This document shows, one piece after another, positions 40,541-50,026 of a stretch of DNA of 64,000 nt (position 1 is the stretch's first letter; each line of letters starts with the position of its first letter). The notes under the pieces are model-generated. The model was not told the origin of the DNA, made no database searches, and was given only the letters and a program-made list of their open reading frames with translations. The position numbers and the translations under genes are program-made. This DNA is from Nitrosophilus alvini. Its GTDB lineage: Bacteria > Campylobacterota > Campylobacteria > Campylobacterales > Nitratiruptoraceae. The stretch is taken from positions 186,001 to 250,000 of the forward strand of contig NZ_AP022847.1 in assembly GCF_015100395.1 (NCBI RefSeq), given 5' to 3'.

Positions 40541-40610
40541 AATCGACTTGGCAATTGAATTGAAAATATGCTTTTGCAAATAATTAAAAAAGATAGGACA
40601 AAGGAGATAA

Positions 40611-42344
40611 GTGAACTATCTGATAGATTTCATAAAAACAGAGGACATAAAAAAAACGAAAATTTTTCCTCAGCTTAAATGCAGCGAAGAGGAAGCAAAA
40701 CTTTTGCGTGAGCTTGCAAAAAGGTATATCAATGCACAGGAGGAGGTTCTTGTATCGGACCTTCTTCTCGATATCTACGGAGGGAAAGATTTTGAGCATC
40801 TGCACAAGCTTCCCATTATAAAAAATCTGCTTGAACTCGGGTGGATAGTTCAGGGAAGTTTCGGCAGTTTCAAGACAAACGAACATACCACACTGGAACT
40901 TCTTCATACTCACATAACACTGAGTGTACCCTTTTTGAAACTTGTCGAAGAAGGCAATCTCGACCTTGTTCTTCCTGAGATCAAACCGTACACGGATCAT
41001 CTGGAATATCTGCAGGACCAGTTTTTCAGAATAGATCTGTATCAGAAGCTCAGTGCAACAAAGCAGAATTTCAATCTCGACTCCCCAAGTATTCACAGAC
41101 TCAGAAACAAACTCAAACTCCTTGAAAAGAGGATAGAAGAGAGGCTCAAAGTTACCGAGCAAGATATTGAAGTGGAGAAATTTTTCAAAGAGTACGACCT
41201 CAATGAAAAAGAGCAAATCATTTTTTTGGCACTTTTAAAAGAAGAATATGCCGGAACAGACGGGAATCTTAGAGAGATGAATACTCTTATAGACCTGATA
41301 AGTTTTGATGAATACGAAAGAATTGAAAACAGGGCTATGCTTGAAGAGGGAGCAAAACTTATAGAAGAGAGGCTTATAGACTATGATGAGATGCTCACAC
41401 CTTTTGGAGGCATAAGCAGATCTTTTTTTATAGTCGAAGACATACTTCAAAGAATTATACATCCGCAGAAAAAGAAAAAGAGCAAAAAGCTGAAACTCGA
41501 TATGCTGATAAAAGAGCAGGATATTTTTGAACTGATTGAGCCCAAAACGACGCTTGACGATGTGGTGCTTCATCCAGAAACAAGAAAGACACTCAACAAT
41601 CTTTTGAAACAGATGGACAGAACAGTTTCAAACAGACTTAAAGAGTGGGGTATAAAGCCGAAGAAGAAAGGAATAGATGCCAGGATCATCCTTTACGGAC
41701 CTCCAGGGACCGGAAAAACGATGACGGCTCTTTCTCTTGCCAAGTCGCTGAGAAAACCGGTTCTCAGTTTTGACTGCTCTAAAATACTTTCAATGTATGT
41801 TGGTGAGAGTGAAAAAAATGTAAGAAAAATTTTTGATACATACAATGAACTAAGTTCAAAAGCGAAAACCGAACCGGTTTTACTCCTTAACGAAGCGGAT
41901 CAGTTTCTCTCAAGCAGGACAAGCAGTCCCGGAAGCAGTGCCGACAAAATGCACAACCAGATGCAAAACATCTTTTTGGAACAGATAGAGAAATTTGAAG
42001 GGGTGCTTATCGCCACGACAAATCTGCTTGAAACTATAGATCAGGCATTTTCGAGAAGATTTAACTACAAAATAGAGTTCAAAAAACCAAGTTTCAAAGA
42101 AAGAGTTGAGTTATGGAAAAAAATGCTTCCTAAAAATGCACCTTATGAAGAGGGATTTGATATAGAAAAGCTGGCGAGTTACGATCTTACAGGAGGACAG
42201 ATAAACCTTGTTATAAAAAATACCGCCTACAGGGTCGCAGCTAGCGAAAGTCCTATATTCAGGGTGGAAGATTTCGTAACAGAAATCAAAAAAGAGAAAG
42301 CATCAACCTTTGGTGATGAAAAATCTATGGGATTTATAAGTTAG
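40611..42344 (+). CDS. AAA-family ATPase
   Basis: 577 residues from GTG 40611 (AAGGAG upstream). A long alpha-helical N-terminal region (about 1-330) of unknown role precedes a single AAA module: Walker A GPPGTGKT (about 365-372), a Walker B written LLLNEADQF (Asn in place of the usual first Asp, about 422), sensor-1 ATTNLLETID and the arginine finger region SRRFN. Related proteins of unknown function are widespread in Bacteria. The Asn in Walker B also occurs in some of this family. It stands alone just upstream of the nuo operon. Confidence 0.85.
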   Translation: MNYLIDFIKTEDIKKTKIFPQLKCSEEEAKLLRELAKRYINAQEEVLVSDLLLDIYGGKDFEHLHKLPIIKNLLELGWIVQGSFGSFKTNEHTTLELLHTHITLSVPFLKLVEEGNLDLVLPEIKPYTDHLEYLQDQFFRIDLYQKLSATKQNFNLDSPSIHRLRNKLKLLEKRIEERLKVTEQDIEVEKFFKEYDLNEKEQIIFLALLKEEYAGTDGNLREMNTLIDLISFDEYERIENRAMLEEGAKLIEERLIDYDEMLTPFGGISRSFFIVEDILQRIIHPQKKKKSKKLKLDMLIKEQDIFELIEPKTTLDDVVLHPETRKTLNNLLKQMDRTVSNRLKEWGIKPKKKGIDARIILYGPPGTGKTMTALSLAKSLRKPVLSFDCSKILSMYVGESEKNVRKIFDTYNELSSKAKTEPVLLLNEADQFLSSRTSSPGSSADKMHNQMQNIFLEQIEKFEGVLIATTNLLETIDQAFSRRFNYKIEFKKPSFKERVELWKKMLPKNAPYEEGFDIEKLASYDLTGGQINLVIKNTAYRVAASESPIFRVEDFVTEIKKEKASTFGDEKSMGFIS

Positions 42345-42413
42345 AACAATTTGAAAGACTGTTTCTATAAGAAACAAATAAATGATAAAGTTAACAAATT
42401 TACTCATCTTAAA

Positions 42414-42440
42414 TTGATTTCAATCTTTTTCTGTTATAGT
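42414..42440 (+). promoter_or_regulatory. Candidate nuo operon promoter
   Basis: TTGATT (42414-42419), a 15-base T-rich spacer and TATAGT (42435-42440), with an AT-rich upstream region. The leader to the nuoA ATG is about 55 bases. The spacer is short, so the -35 may not be used. Confidence 0.45.
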
Positions 42441-42502
42441 TGCATTTAGAATCTAAAAGTGTGTCGGTAGCAATTTTGTTACTTGATCCAAAGGAGATGT
42501 TG

Positions 42503-42895
42503 ATGTTGACTCATATGGATGTTGCACATCCCTATTTTGGTGCATTTTTGCTGTTTGTTATTACAATAGTAGCTTTTACGGCAACTACAACAGCAGCAAG
42601 GTTTGTGAGCAGAAAGCTTGCAAAACTGGATACGGAAAAACTGAAACTCACTATCTATGAGTGCGGTCCTGAAGTTACAAAACAGCCCAACAGGATATCT
42701 GTGCAGTTCTATCTTTTTGCGCTTCTGTTTATTCTTTTTGATGTTGAGATAATTTTTATGTTTCCATGGGCCATAGACTTTAAAGTACTCGGATGGTTTG
42801 GGTTTGCAGAGATGATACTTTTTATACTTTTACTTGCAATCGGATTCATATACGCATGGAGGAAAGGAGCACTAGAATGGCACAGCATCAGGTAA
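42503..42895 (+). CDS. nuoA: NADH-quinone oxidoreductase subunit A
   Basis: 130 residues from ATG 42503, which is six bases after AAGGAG; a nearby ATG at 42497 is possible but overlaps the RBS. Three transmembrane helices and the NuoA signature YECGPEV (with the quinone-loop Cys) are present. It is the first gene of the 14-gene complex I operon and overlaps nuoB by 19 bases. Confidence 0.95.
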   Translation: MLTHMDVAHPYFGAFLLFVITIVAFTATTTAARFVSRKLAKLDTEKLKLTIYECGPEVTKQPNRISVQFYLFALLFILFDVEIIFMFPWAIDFKVLGWFGFAEMILFILLLAIGFIYAWRKGALEWHSIR

Positions 42896-43386
42896 ATTAT
42901 GCTGCAAGCGGCGGTCTTCCCGTTGCACTTACAACTGTAGACAAACTTGTAAACTGGGGAAGAAGCAACTCTCTTTGGGCGCTTACATACGGGCTTGCTT
43001 GCTGCGCGATAGAGATGATGGCAAGCGGGGCGAGCAGATATGACTTCGACAGATTCGGTGTTATATTCAGAGCGAGTCCGAGACAGTCTGATGTTATGAT
43101 AGTTGCAGGTACACTTACCAAAAAGCATGCCGAATTTATCAGAAGGCTGTATGACCAGATGACTGAGCCCAAATGGGTTATATCTATGGGAAGCTGCGCC
43201 AATACAGGCGGTATGTTCAACACATACGCGACAGTTCAGGGAGTCGACAGAGTAATACCTGTTGACCTGTATCTGCCAGGATGTGCTCCAAGACCCGAGA
43301 CTCTTCAATATGCTGTTATGCTGCTTCAGAAAAAGATAAGAAAAGAGTCAATTTTTAAAAGTCAAAAACCAAAAAGGTTGGTATGA
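42877..43386 (+). CDS. nuoB: NADH-quinone oxidoreductase subunit B
   Basis: 169 residues from ATG 42877 (GGAAAGGAG upstream), giving the normal N-terminus. It carries the N2 [4Fe-4S] ligands: CC in LACCAIEMM, then [10 protein letters not shown] and LPGCAPRPE. NuoB delivers electrons to quinone together with NuoD. The last residues are basic and overlap nuoC by four bases. Confidence 0.97.
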   Translation: MAQHQVNYAASGGLPVALTTVDKLVNWGRSNSLWALTYGLACCAIEMMASGASRYDFDRFGVIFRASPRQSDVMIVAGTLTKKHAEFIRRLYDQMTEPKWVISMGSCANTGGMFNTYATVQGVDRVIPVDLYLPGCAPRPETLQYAVMLLQKKIRKESIFKSQKPKRLV

Positions 43387-44183
43387 TGAGACCATATAAA
43401 CCAAAAGACAACGTACAGGCAAAAGCCTACTATACCGACAGATTCTGGGTTGCTCCCAAAATACCGGAAGAAGATGTGCAAAATGATGAGGTATATGCCG
43501 AGGATCTGAAAAAACTTGAAGAGAATTTTGAAATAAAAAAAGCATATATTCAAAGAGGGCAGTTGGTGGTTTGCATTGCTCCTGAGATAAACAAAGAGGT
43601 AGTAAAGTTTTTCAAAGATGAGCTTGAATACGATTTTTTGTCGGAGCTAAGCGCAATAGACTATCTGGCCCAAGACGGTGAATTTGAAATTTTTTATCAG
43701 ATGCTCTCCACATCAAAAAGAAAGAGAGCAAGAATCAAATGCAGAATAAAAGAGAACCAGGCTATAGAGAGTGTTGAGAGTGTGTTTAGAAGCGCCAACT
43801 GGAGTGAGCGGGAAATGTACGATATGTTCGGTGTAAAAGTAAATAATCATCCGTATATGAAGAGAATTCTTATGCCGGACGACTGGAGTGGACATCCTCT
43901 CAGAAAAACATATCCTCTTCACGGCGACGAAGCTGCCCAGTGGTATGAGGTGGACAAAATATTTGGAAAAGAGTACAGAGAAATCATAGGGCCTGAGATA
44001 AGAGATGCGGCATTTGTAGACAGGTATGATACTGAAAGATTTGCAAGGCTCGGACATGAAGTGCCAAGAGGTGCACCGGTTGATTATAAAGAACAGGGAA
44101 ATCCTGATGTATTCAATGATGATGCACCGCTTGTAGAAACATTCGATATGAAAAAATCAAAAATAGTCAACAGAGACAGATAG
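43383..44183 (+). CDS. nuoC: NADH-quinone oxidoreductase subunit C
   Basis: 266 residues. The 30-kDa subunit signature is seen in [15 protein letters not shown] and [20 protein letters not shown]. It is separate from nuoD (not fused as in enterobacteria). It has an extended N-terminus of about 60 residues before the core domain and a C-terminal extension, as in other Campylobacterota. Two adjacent ATGs (43383 and 43386) are possible. Confidence 0.95.
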   Translation: MMRPYKPKDNVQAKAYYTDRFWVAPKIPEEDVQNDEVYAEDLKKLEENFEIKKAYIQRGQLVVCIAPEINKEVVKFFKDELEYDFLSELSAIDYLAQDGEFEIFYQMLSTSKRKRARIKCRIKENQAIESVESVFRSANWSEREMYDMFGVKVNNHPYMKRILMPDDWSGHPLRKTYPLHGDEAAQWYEVDKIFGKEYREIIGPEIRDAAFVDRYDTERFARLGHEVPRGAPVDYKEQGNPDVFNDDAPLVETFDMKKSKIVNRDR

Positions 44184-44193
44184 GGGCCGGAAT

Positions 44194-45426
44194 ATGCAGC
44201 AAAGAAACAGACTACAACCATTTTTCGAAAACCTTGTATTTGAAAGAGACGATACAAATATGATCGTCAACTTCGGTCCGCAGCATCCATCTGCCCACGG
44301 ACAGCTCAGACTTATACTCGAACTTGACGGAGAGCAGGTGGTAAAAGCAGTACCGGATATCGGATACCTCCATAGAGGTATGGAGAAGATGGGCGAAAAC
44401 ATGATATATAACGAGTTTTTGCCCACTACAGACAGAATGGACTATATTGCGGCAACATCAAACAACTATGCATTCGCTTTTGCAGTTGAGAGACTTCTTG
44501 GGATAGAAGATAAAGTTCCTAGACGTGCTAAAGTGATAAGAACGATGCTTCTTGAGCTCAACAGAATTATCTCGCACCTGTTCTGGCTTGCAACCCATGC
44601 ACTTGACGTAGGCGCTATGAGTGTTTTCCTGTACTGTTTCAGAGAGCGCGAATATGCAATGGACCTTATGGAAGAGTACTGCGGCGCAAGACTTACGCAC
44701 AGTGCAGTCAGGATAGGAGGAGTTCCACTGGATCTTCCTGCAGGCTGGATAGAAAGACTCAGCGCTTTCATAGCCAAGCTTCCAAAAGATATAGAGGATT
44801 ATGAAGGGCTTTTAGATACGAACAGAATCTGGAGAATGAGGCTTGAAAATGTGGGTGTAGTACCGCCTGAGATGGCGAAAAGCTGGGGATGCTCCGGTAT
44901 TATGCTAAGAGGAAGCGGAATAGAGTGGGATATAAGAAAAGAGGAACCTTACGAGCTGTATGATGAGCTTGATTTTGATATTCCGGTGTCTGACAGATGT
45001 GACAGTTACGGAAGGTACAAACTTTATATGGAAGAGATGAGACAAAGTGTCAGAATTCTTCAACAGCTTATTCCAATGTATAAAGATACATCACCTGAAA
45101 TTATGGCCCATGTTCCGGAATATATATCTGCACCAAAAGAGCAGATAATGACCCAGAACTATTCGCTTATGCAACATTTTGTCCTTGTGACTCAGGGTAT
45201 GAGGCCTCCTGTGGGCGAAGTTTATGTACCTACCGAGTCGCCGAAAGGGGAACTCGGTTTCTTTATCAGAAGCGAAGGCGAACCGTATCCTTACAGACTG
45301 AAAATCAGAGCTCCAAGCTTCTGGCATACGGGAATTTTACAAGACCTTCTGCCGGGACACTATCTGGCGGACGTTGTAACTATAATAGGAAGTACAAATA
45401 TAGTTTTCGGTGAAATTGACAGATAA
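44194..45426 (+). CDS. nuoD: NADH-quinone oxidoreductase subunit D
   Basis: 410 residues, the 49-kDa subunit that forms the quinone-binding chamber with NuoB. The segments [17 protein letters not shown] and YLHRGMEKM are canonical and the C-terminal VFGEIDR is typical. Its stop codon overlaps the first heptad of the repeat/hairpin at 45425-45497, which separates it from the non-canonical electron-input genes. Confidence 0.97.
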   Translation: MQQRNRLQPFFENLVFERDDTNMIVNFGPQHPSAHGQLRLILELDGEQVVKAVPDIGYLHRGMEKMGENMIYNEFLPTTDRMDYIAATSNNYAFAFAVERLLGIEDKVPRRAKVIRTMLLELNRIISHLFWLATHALDVGAMSVFLYCFREREYAMDLMEEYCGARLTHSAVRIGGVPLDLPAGWIERLSAFIAKLPKDIEDYEGLLDTNRIWRMRLENVGVVPPEMAKSWGCSGIMLRGSGIEWDIRKEEPYELYDELDFDIPVSDRCDSYGRYKLYMEEMRQSVRILQQLIPMYKDTSPEIMAHVPEYISAPKEQIMTQNYSLMQHFVLVTQGMRPPVGEVYVPTESPKGELGFFIRSEGEPYPYRLKIRAPSFWHTGILQDLLPGHYLADVVTIIGSTNIVFGEIDR

Positions 45427-45497
45427 GGCTGAAGGTAGAAGGCTGAAGGTAGAAGAAACAGTCCTCCTTCATCCTTCGTCCTTCACCCTTCAACCTT
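45425..45497. repeat. Inverted AAGGNNG heptad array within the nuo operon
   Basis: The left arm is AAGGCTG AAGGTAG AAGGCTG AAGGTAG AAG; after AAACAGT the right arm (45463-45497) is the inverted version, whose complement reads AAGGTTG AAGGGTG AAGGACG AAGGATG AAGGAGG. The arms can form a long imperfect hairpin (the AAGG and final G of each unit pair). It occupies nearly the entire space between nuoD and the NuoE-like gene, ending 16 bases before its ATG. Confidence 0.88.
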
Positions 45498-45512
45498 ATT
45501 AAAAGGAAGAAG

Positions 45513-45743
45513 ATGGTTAGATACGATTTGAGACATTTGCATGATAATTTTTATGACAGGATGTTGGAGCTTTTGGAAAAAGAGGTAAAACCAGAAGAGG
45601 TTGCTATATTTCTTTTTGAAATTGGAGATTTTTCTCCTATCCAGAAAAGTGCAGATCTTATAAAAGAGGCCGGCCATGAGCTCTTGAACTCTTTGAAGTT
45701 CAATGAAGTGGACTGGACTATAGTTGTAAGAAGGAAGAAATAG
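45513..45743 (+). CDS. NuoE-like small complex I protein of Campylobacterota
   Basis: 76 residues. It occupies the nuoE position but lacks the thioredoxin-like [2Fe-2S] fold and has no cysteines at all, so it cannot carry cluster N1a. The sequence (MVRYDLRHLHDNFYDRMLEL, ending VDWTIVVRRKK) resembles the small proteins found at this place in Campylobacter and Helicobacter nuo operons. It overlaps the next gene by one base. Its role is probably structural or in docking the electron donor; this is inference. Confidence 0.8.
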   Translation: MVRYDLRHLHDNFYDRMLELLEKEVKPEEVAIFLFEIGDFSPIQKSADLIKEAGHELLNSLKFNEVDWTIVVRRKK

Positions 45744-47743
45744 TGAGCAGAGTCTATTTTTCCTGCTGGCGGGATGAATTTATAGACAACCGCGGTAAAC
45801 CGGCCGATGAGTGGACAGAATCATCTTTCAATTTTCCGGAGCATTACAACGTTGACAAAAAATCCAAAGCGTTCATAGGATGGGACGGTTTTGCTATCTT
45901 TGAAGAAGGTGTCGATGTAGTAAGACTAGCTACCGAATATGCCGCACAATATCAGGAATATTCTGAAGCCTGCGGAAGATGTGCGCCGGGTAGATGGGGC
46001 GGCAGGATACTATATGATCTTTTTGACAAAATAGCCAGAGGAGAGGGAGAGGTAAGTGATCTTGAACATCTAAAAGAGGTTTCCAGAACCATGATGGAAA
46101 CGAGTAAATGTGAAATCGGTAGAACAGTACCGAAACCTCTTTTGGATATTATGAAGTATTTTCAAGATGAAATTTTGGAACTTATAAACGATAAAAAGCC
46201 CTCACCTGATTATGACAAGAAATGCGACTATATAGCAAAAGTTACAGCACCCTGCATGGATGCCTGTCCTTCACATGTGGATATTCCGGCATATATCGAG
46301 GGTGTAAGAGACCTCAGATTTGACGACTCTTTGCAGGCTACAAGAAAAACCATGCCTCTGGCACATACCTGCGGCAGAGTCTGTCCACACCCTTGCGAAG
46401 ACGCGTGCAGAAGAACGAATCTTGACGAGCCAATATCGATTATGGAGCTCAAAAGACTCGGAGCCGATTTTGAGGATGACCACGGTCTTTACTGGCTTCA
46501 TCCCAAAAAACAGAAACCTTTGACCGATAAAAAAGTTGCTATTATCGGAGCCGGCCCCGCAGGACTTGCAGGAGCCTATTATCTTGCTTTGGAAGGTATA
46601 AGGTGTGATATTTTTGAAGAGCTTCCGGTTCTTGGCGGCGAAGTGGCTGTGGGGGTTCCCGAGTACAGAATGCCGGTAGAGAAATACAATAAAGATATAG
46701 AAGCTGTAAAAAGCCTTGATGGTGTAAATATATATACAAATACAAGAGTTGATGCGGATATGATGAGAAAGTTTGAAAAAGAGTATGACGCTATTCTCAT
46801 CGCAACCGGTACTAGAATATCCAAAAAAGTGAGAGCAAAAAACGAAAGAGAAGAGATAAAGGGCTACTGGCCGGCTATCAAATTTCTTGATGAGATAAAT
46901 CTATATGTAAAATATGGCATAGGTGAACCTGTTGATCTCACCGGTAAAACGGTTGTCTGCGTGGGAGGCGGATTTACCTCTATGGACGTTGTAAGGTGTT
47001 CTGTCAGAGCAAATGCCAAAAAAGTAATTATGCTTTATAGAAGAGATGAAGCTACAATTATAAGAAACACCACATACGAAGAGTATCATGAAGCGGTAGA
47101 AGAGGGTGTTGAGTTTATCTTTTATTCCGCAGTCGAAGAGATAATTACAGATGAAAACGATCAGCTAAAAAAACTTAAAATCAATAGATTCGAACTTGTT
47201 CCCGATCCTAACGGAGGAAGACCGCAGCTCGTAAAAATCGAAGGTGCGGATTTTGAGATAGAGTGCGACTATCTTATACCTGCAGTAAGCCAGAGTGCAG
47301 ACCTTTCGCATCTGCCAGAGGAGTGGGAGATAGAGCTTACAAGCTGGGGAACAATAAAAACGGACGGCAAAACCTATATGTCCAGTAGAAAAGGAGTATT
47401 TGCCGCGGGAGATTGCGAATACGGGCCTATGACTATTGTAAATGCCGTAGGACAGGCGAAAAGAGCCGCATCGGTAATGGCAAGATATGTACTAACCGGT
47501 GAGGTGACTTTGACAGATGAAGAGATAATGGAAGATCATTTAAGAGCGCTCAAAGTCTATGACAAGAAAGAGAAGATCAAAGGATGGCTTCCGGGACTTC
47601 CAAGGGCTGTGAGTGAGAAGCTAACTGTAGAAGAGAGAAAAGATAATAACAAAGAGGTAAATTTGGGGCTTACTCAGGAGCAGGCAATCGCTGAAGCCGA
47701 ACGATGTATGAGATGTTACTATATAGCTATGGTCGCTGTATAA
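45743..47743 (+). CDS. NuoF-tail/GltD-like flavoprotein in the nuoF position
   Basis: 666 residues. Residues 1-150 match only the C-terminal iron-sulfur part of NuoF: EACGRCAPGRWGG (Cys77, Cys80, third ligand replaced by Gly83) and Cys123; the FMN/NADH-binding domain is missing. Residues 160-666 are a GltD-like unit: N-terminal cysteine clusters (CMDACPSHVDIPAYI, CGRVCPHPCEDACRR), FAD motif GAGPAG (269-274), NAD(P) motif VGGGFTSMD (about 407-415), FAAGDCEYGP and a C-terminal CMRC. It could oxidise NAD(P)H, or exchange electrons with ferredoxin, and feed NuoG. GTG start. Confidence 0.88.
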   Translation: MSRVYFSCWRDEFIDNRGKPADEWTESSFNFPEHYNVDKKSKAFIGWDGFAIFEEGVDVVRLATEYAAQYQEYSEACGRCAPGRWGGRILYDLFDKIARGEGEVSDLEHLKEVSRTMMETSKCEIGRTVPKPLLDIMKYFQDEILELINDKKPSPDYDKKCDYIAKVTAPCMDACPSHVDIPAYIEGVRDLRFDDSLQATRKTMPLAHTCGRVCPHPCEDACRRTNLDEPISIMELKRLGADFEDDHGLYWLHPKKQKPLTDKKVAIIGAGPAGLAGAYYLALEGIRCDIFEELPVLGGEVAVGVPEYRMPVEKYNKDIEAVKSLDGVNIYTNTRVDADMMRKFEKEYDAILIATGTRISKKVRAKNEREEIKGYWPAIKFLDEINLYVKYGIGEPVDLTGKTVVCVGGGFTSMDVVRCSVRANAKKVIMLYRRDEATIIRNTTYEEYHEAVEEGVEFIFYSAVEEIITDENDQLKKLKINRFELVPDPNGGRPQLVKIEGADFEIECDYLIPAVSQSADLSHLPEEWEIELTSWGTIKTDGKTYMSSRKGVFAAGDCEYGPMTIVNAVGQAKRAASVMARYVLTGEVTLTDEEIMEDHLRALKVYDKKEKIKGWLPGLPRAVSEKLTVEERKDNNKEVNLGLTQEQAIAEAERCMRCYYIAMVAV

Positions 47744-47752
47744 AGGCAGGAA

Positions 47753-50026
47753 ATGATTAAATTTTATATAGACGGAAAAGAAGTCACTGCTAATAAAAAC
47801 GAAACTATTTTGGAAGCAGCAAGAAGAGAGGGTATATATATTCCCACAATGTGCTATCTTCCCAAAGTAAAACCTATAGCATCATGCAGACTCTGTGTGG
47901 TGGAAGTGGAAGGAGTAGAGGGGTTTGTTCTAAGTTGTCAGACACCACCTACTACAGGTATAAAAGTAAAAACGAACTCCAAAGAGCTTTATTCACACAG
48001 ACAGAATATAATGAAACTGTATGATGTGAACCATCCACTGGAATGCGGAGTTTGTGACAAGAGCGGGAATTGTGATCTGCAGAATAAAACTCTGGAATTC
48101 GGGGTTGACACTCAGGATTTCAGTGCAAAAGATCAGCCCAGAATCATTAAAGACTGGAAATTTATACAATACGATCCTTCCCTTTGTATTCTATGCGAAA
48201 AGTGTGTTCATACATGTAACGAAGTGATCGGTGATGATGCGATAGAGATAGAGTTTGGAGGATATAAATCTCATATTGTTGTTAAAGAGGGCGAGACGCT
48301 CGATTGTACTTTCTGCGGCGAATGTATTGCGGTATGTCCGGTCGGTGCTATGATTAGCCAGGATTTCAAATACAGTGCAAATGCATGGGAGTTGACAAAA
48401 ATCCCGGCATCCTGTGCCCACTGCAGTGCAGCATGTCATCTGTACTATGAAACCAAACATGAAGGCTGTTTTGATAAAAACTCTCCTGCTATATACAGAG
48501 TGACAAATGATTACGAATTTACAAATCTGTGCGGGGCTGGTAGATTTGGCTACGATTTTGAAAACAGAGCCCAAAAGGATGAAAAGGCTTTTGGCGATGC
48601 GATAGAGGCGTTCAAAAAAGCGGACACTATAAGATTTTCAAGCTATATAACAAACGAAGAGGCTTTGATACTTCAAAAACTCAAAGAAAAATTCGGATAT
48701 AGACTCGTAAACGAAGAGGCTAAAAAATATAGAGATTTTCTTAGTGAATTTTCAAAAACAAGCGGCTCAAGCCTTTATAGCGGATCGCTTGAAGATATTA
48801 AAAGAAGCGACTATATCATAATTTTCGGAACAAGGATAGCTACAGACAATCCGGCTGTCAGATATGCCGTTACAGTCGCCTCCCGAAAACAGAGCAGCGA
48901 AGTTGTATATATGCATCCTATGGAGGACGAGCTTCTTAAAAACGTAGTAACAAAATTTGTCAAATACGAAGTGGGAACAGAAGAGGGCGTCATGGCCCTT
49001 GTTGCAGATGCGTTTATAGATGAAGATGCCAAAAACAGCATAGATAAAGAGTGGTTTGATGCTTTGGATATCGGTTACATAAGTGCAGAGTCAAATGTTG
49101 GCGAAGAAGAGATAGAAGAGATACTCAAAAAGTTTAATAGAAAAAGAAGACTTCATAGGAAAAACTTTACATTTGTAATCGGCGAGGATCTCTACACTCA
49201 TCCGAGGGCTGGGAATATAGCGAGACTTGCGGGTTTGATAGAGAGGTATACAGATTTTAAAGTGGTATTGGTTCCTCCGAAGACGAACAGTTTGGGAGTA
49301 TCTTTGATATGCGATCTAGATGATGAGGCCGGAGAGTACGTGATAGGATACAACGCTCCGGGAGACTTTGTACTGAGCGCTCTTGGAGAGGGTGATTTGG
49401 ATATGCCTGCACTGAACCAGCAAGAAGGCACCTTTACAAATATAGACAAAAGAGTCGTACCGACAAACGTTGCTCTTCCATATGAGGGGTATGTACTGAA
49501 CGATATAGCCAGAGCGCTAGGAGTAAGTGATAAAGAGTATACGGTAGAGTTTACAAAAGAGCTACCTGAAGAGAAGGGATATAAGAGAGTAGATTTTGAT
49601 TCTTTGCCGAACCATTATACAAATGCGGGCGAAGAGGTGAGAGGATATGTGATAGAGCCGAAACTTACGGAAGCTGAAAGTAAAATCGAAGAGATAGAGG
49701 AGCTACCGGAGTTTAACGGCACAATTATATACAGATGTGAGCCTGTACTGCAGTTCAGTCCTTTTACCAACAAAGCGCATCAGCTGAGTAGTACAGGTGA
49801 GCTTACAGGTTCGAAACAGTTTGCAATAGCTGCAAAACTGCAAGATGGCGACAAAGTGATCATAAGAAGCAGAAACGGTGAAATGCAAAGAGTGTTTAGA
49901 ATCGATACAGACCTCAAAGGTACGGTTGCTCTATGCCCAACCTTTGATATTGACTTAAGTTATTTTTATGTACTATCGGATTACCGTTATGAAGCTGTAA
50001 AAATAGAAAAAGTGGGCGAGCTATGA
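47753..50026 (+). CDS. nuoG: NADH-quinone oxidoreductase subunit G, first copy
   Basis: 757 residues. All N-terminal cluster motifs of NuoG are present: [2Fe-2S] cysteines (CYLPKVKPIASCRLC, then SC), HPLECGVCDKSGNC, CILCEKCVHTC, CTFCGECIAVCP, and the additional CAHCSAAC (N7-type) site. The molybdopterin-oxidoreductase-like C-terminal part follows. Two segments (48528-48778, 49179-49789) are almost identical to the next gene while the remainder differs. The gene overlaps the second copy by four bases (ATGA). Confidence 0.95.
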   Translation: MIKFYIDGKEVTANKNETILEAARREGIYIPTMCYLPKVKPIASCRLCVVEVEGVEGFVLSCQTPPTTGIKVKTNSKELYSHRQNIMKLYDVNHPLECGVCDKSGNCDLQNKTLEFGVDTQDFSAKDQPRIIKDWKFIQYDPSLCILCEKCVHTCNEVIGDDAIEIEFGGYKSHIVVKEGETLDCTFCGECIAVCPVGAMISQDFKYSANAWELTKIPASCAHCSAACHLYYETKHEGCFDKNSPAIYRVTNDYEFTNLCGAGRFGYDFENRAQKDEKAFGDAIEAFKKADTIRFSSYITNEEALILQKLKEKFGYRLVNEEAKKYRDFLSEFSKTSGSSLYSGSLEDIKRSDYIIIFGTRIATDNPAVRYAVTVASRKQSSEVVYMHPMEDELLKNVVTKFVKYEVGTEEGVMALVADAFIDEDAKNSIDKEWFDALDIGYISAESNVGEEEIEEILKKFNRKRRLHRKNFTFVIGEDLYTHPRAGNIARLAGLIERYTDFKVVLVPPKTNSLGVSLICDLDDEAGEYVIGYNAPGDFVLSALGEGDLDMPALNQQEGTFTNIDKRVVPTNVALPYEGYVLNDIARALGVSDKEYTVEFTKELPEEKGYKRVDFDSLPNHYTNAGEEVRGYVIEPKLTEAESKIEEIEELPEFNGTIIYRCEPVLQFSPFTNKAHQLSSTGELTGSKQFAIAAKLQDGDKVIIRSRNGEMQRVFRIDTDLKGTVALCPTFDIDLSYFYVLSDYRYEAVKIEKVGEL
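48528..48778 (+). repeat. Near-identical block A, shared with 50867-51117
   Basis: A 251-base segment in the first nuoG matches 50867-51117 in the second with about five differences. It begins at the CGAGRFGYDFENRAQKDEK coding region and ends abruptly at SSLY. Flanking sequence diverges strongly on both sides, which is the pattern left by gene conversion. Confidence 0.9.
49179..49789 (+). repeat. Near-identical block B, shared with 51668-52278
   Basis: A 611-base segment in the first nuoG matches 51668-52278 in the second with about 13 differences, mostly silent. It starts at GEDLYTHPRAGN and ends at NKAHQLS, with abrupt loss of similarity outside. Confidence 0.9.

Noticed and set aside
40584-41216. 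Minus-strand frame of 210 residues opposite the AAA ATPase gene
   Set aside because: The opposite strand encodes a coherent AAA protein; the antisense frame is Phe/Cys-rich and unlike any protein family.
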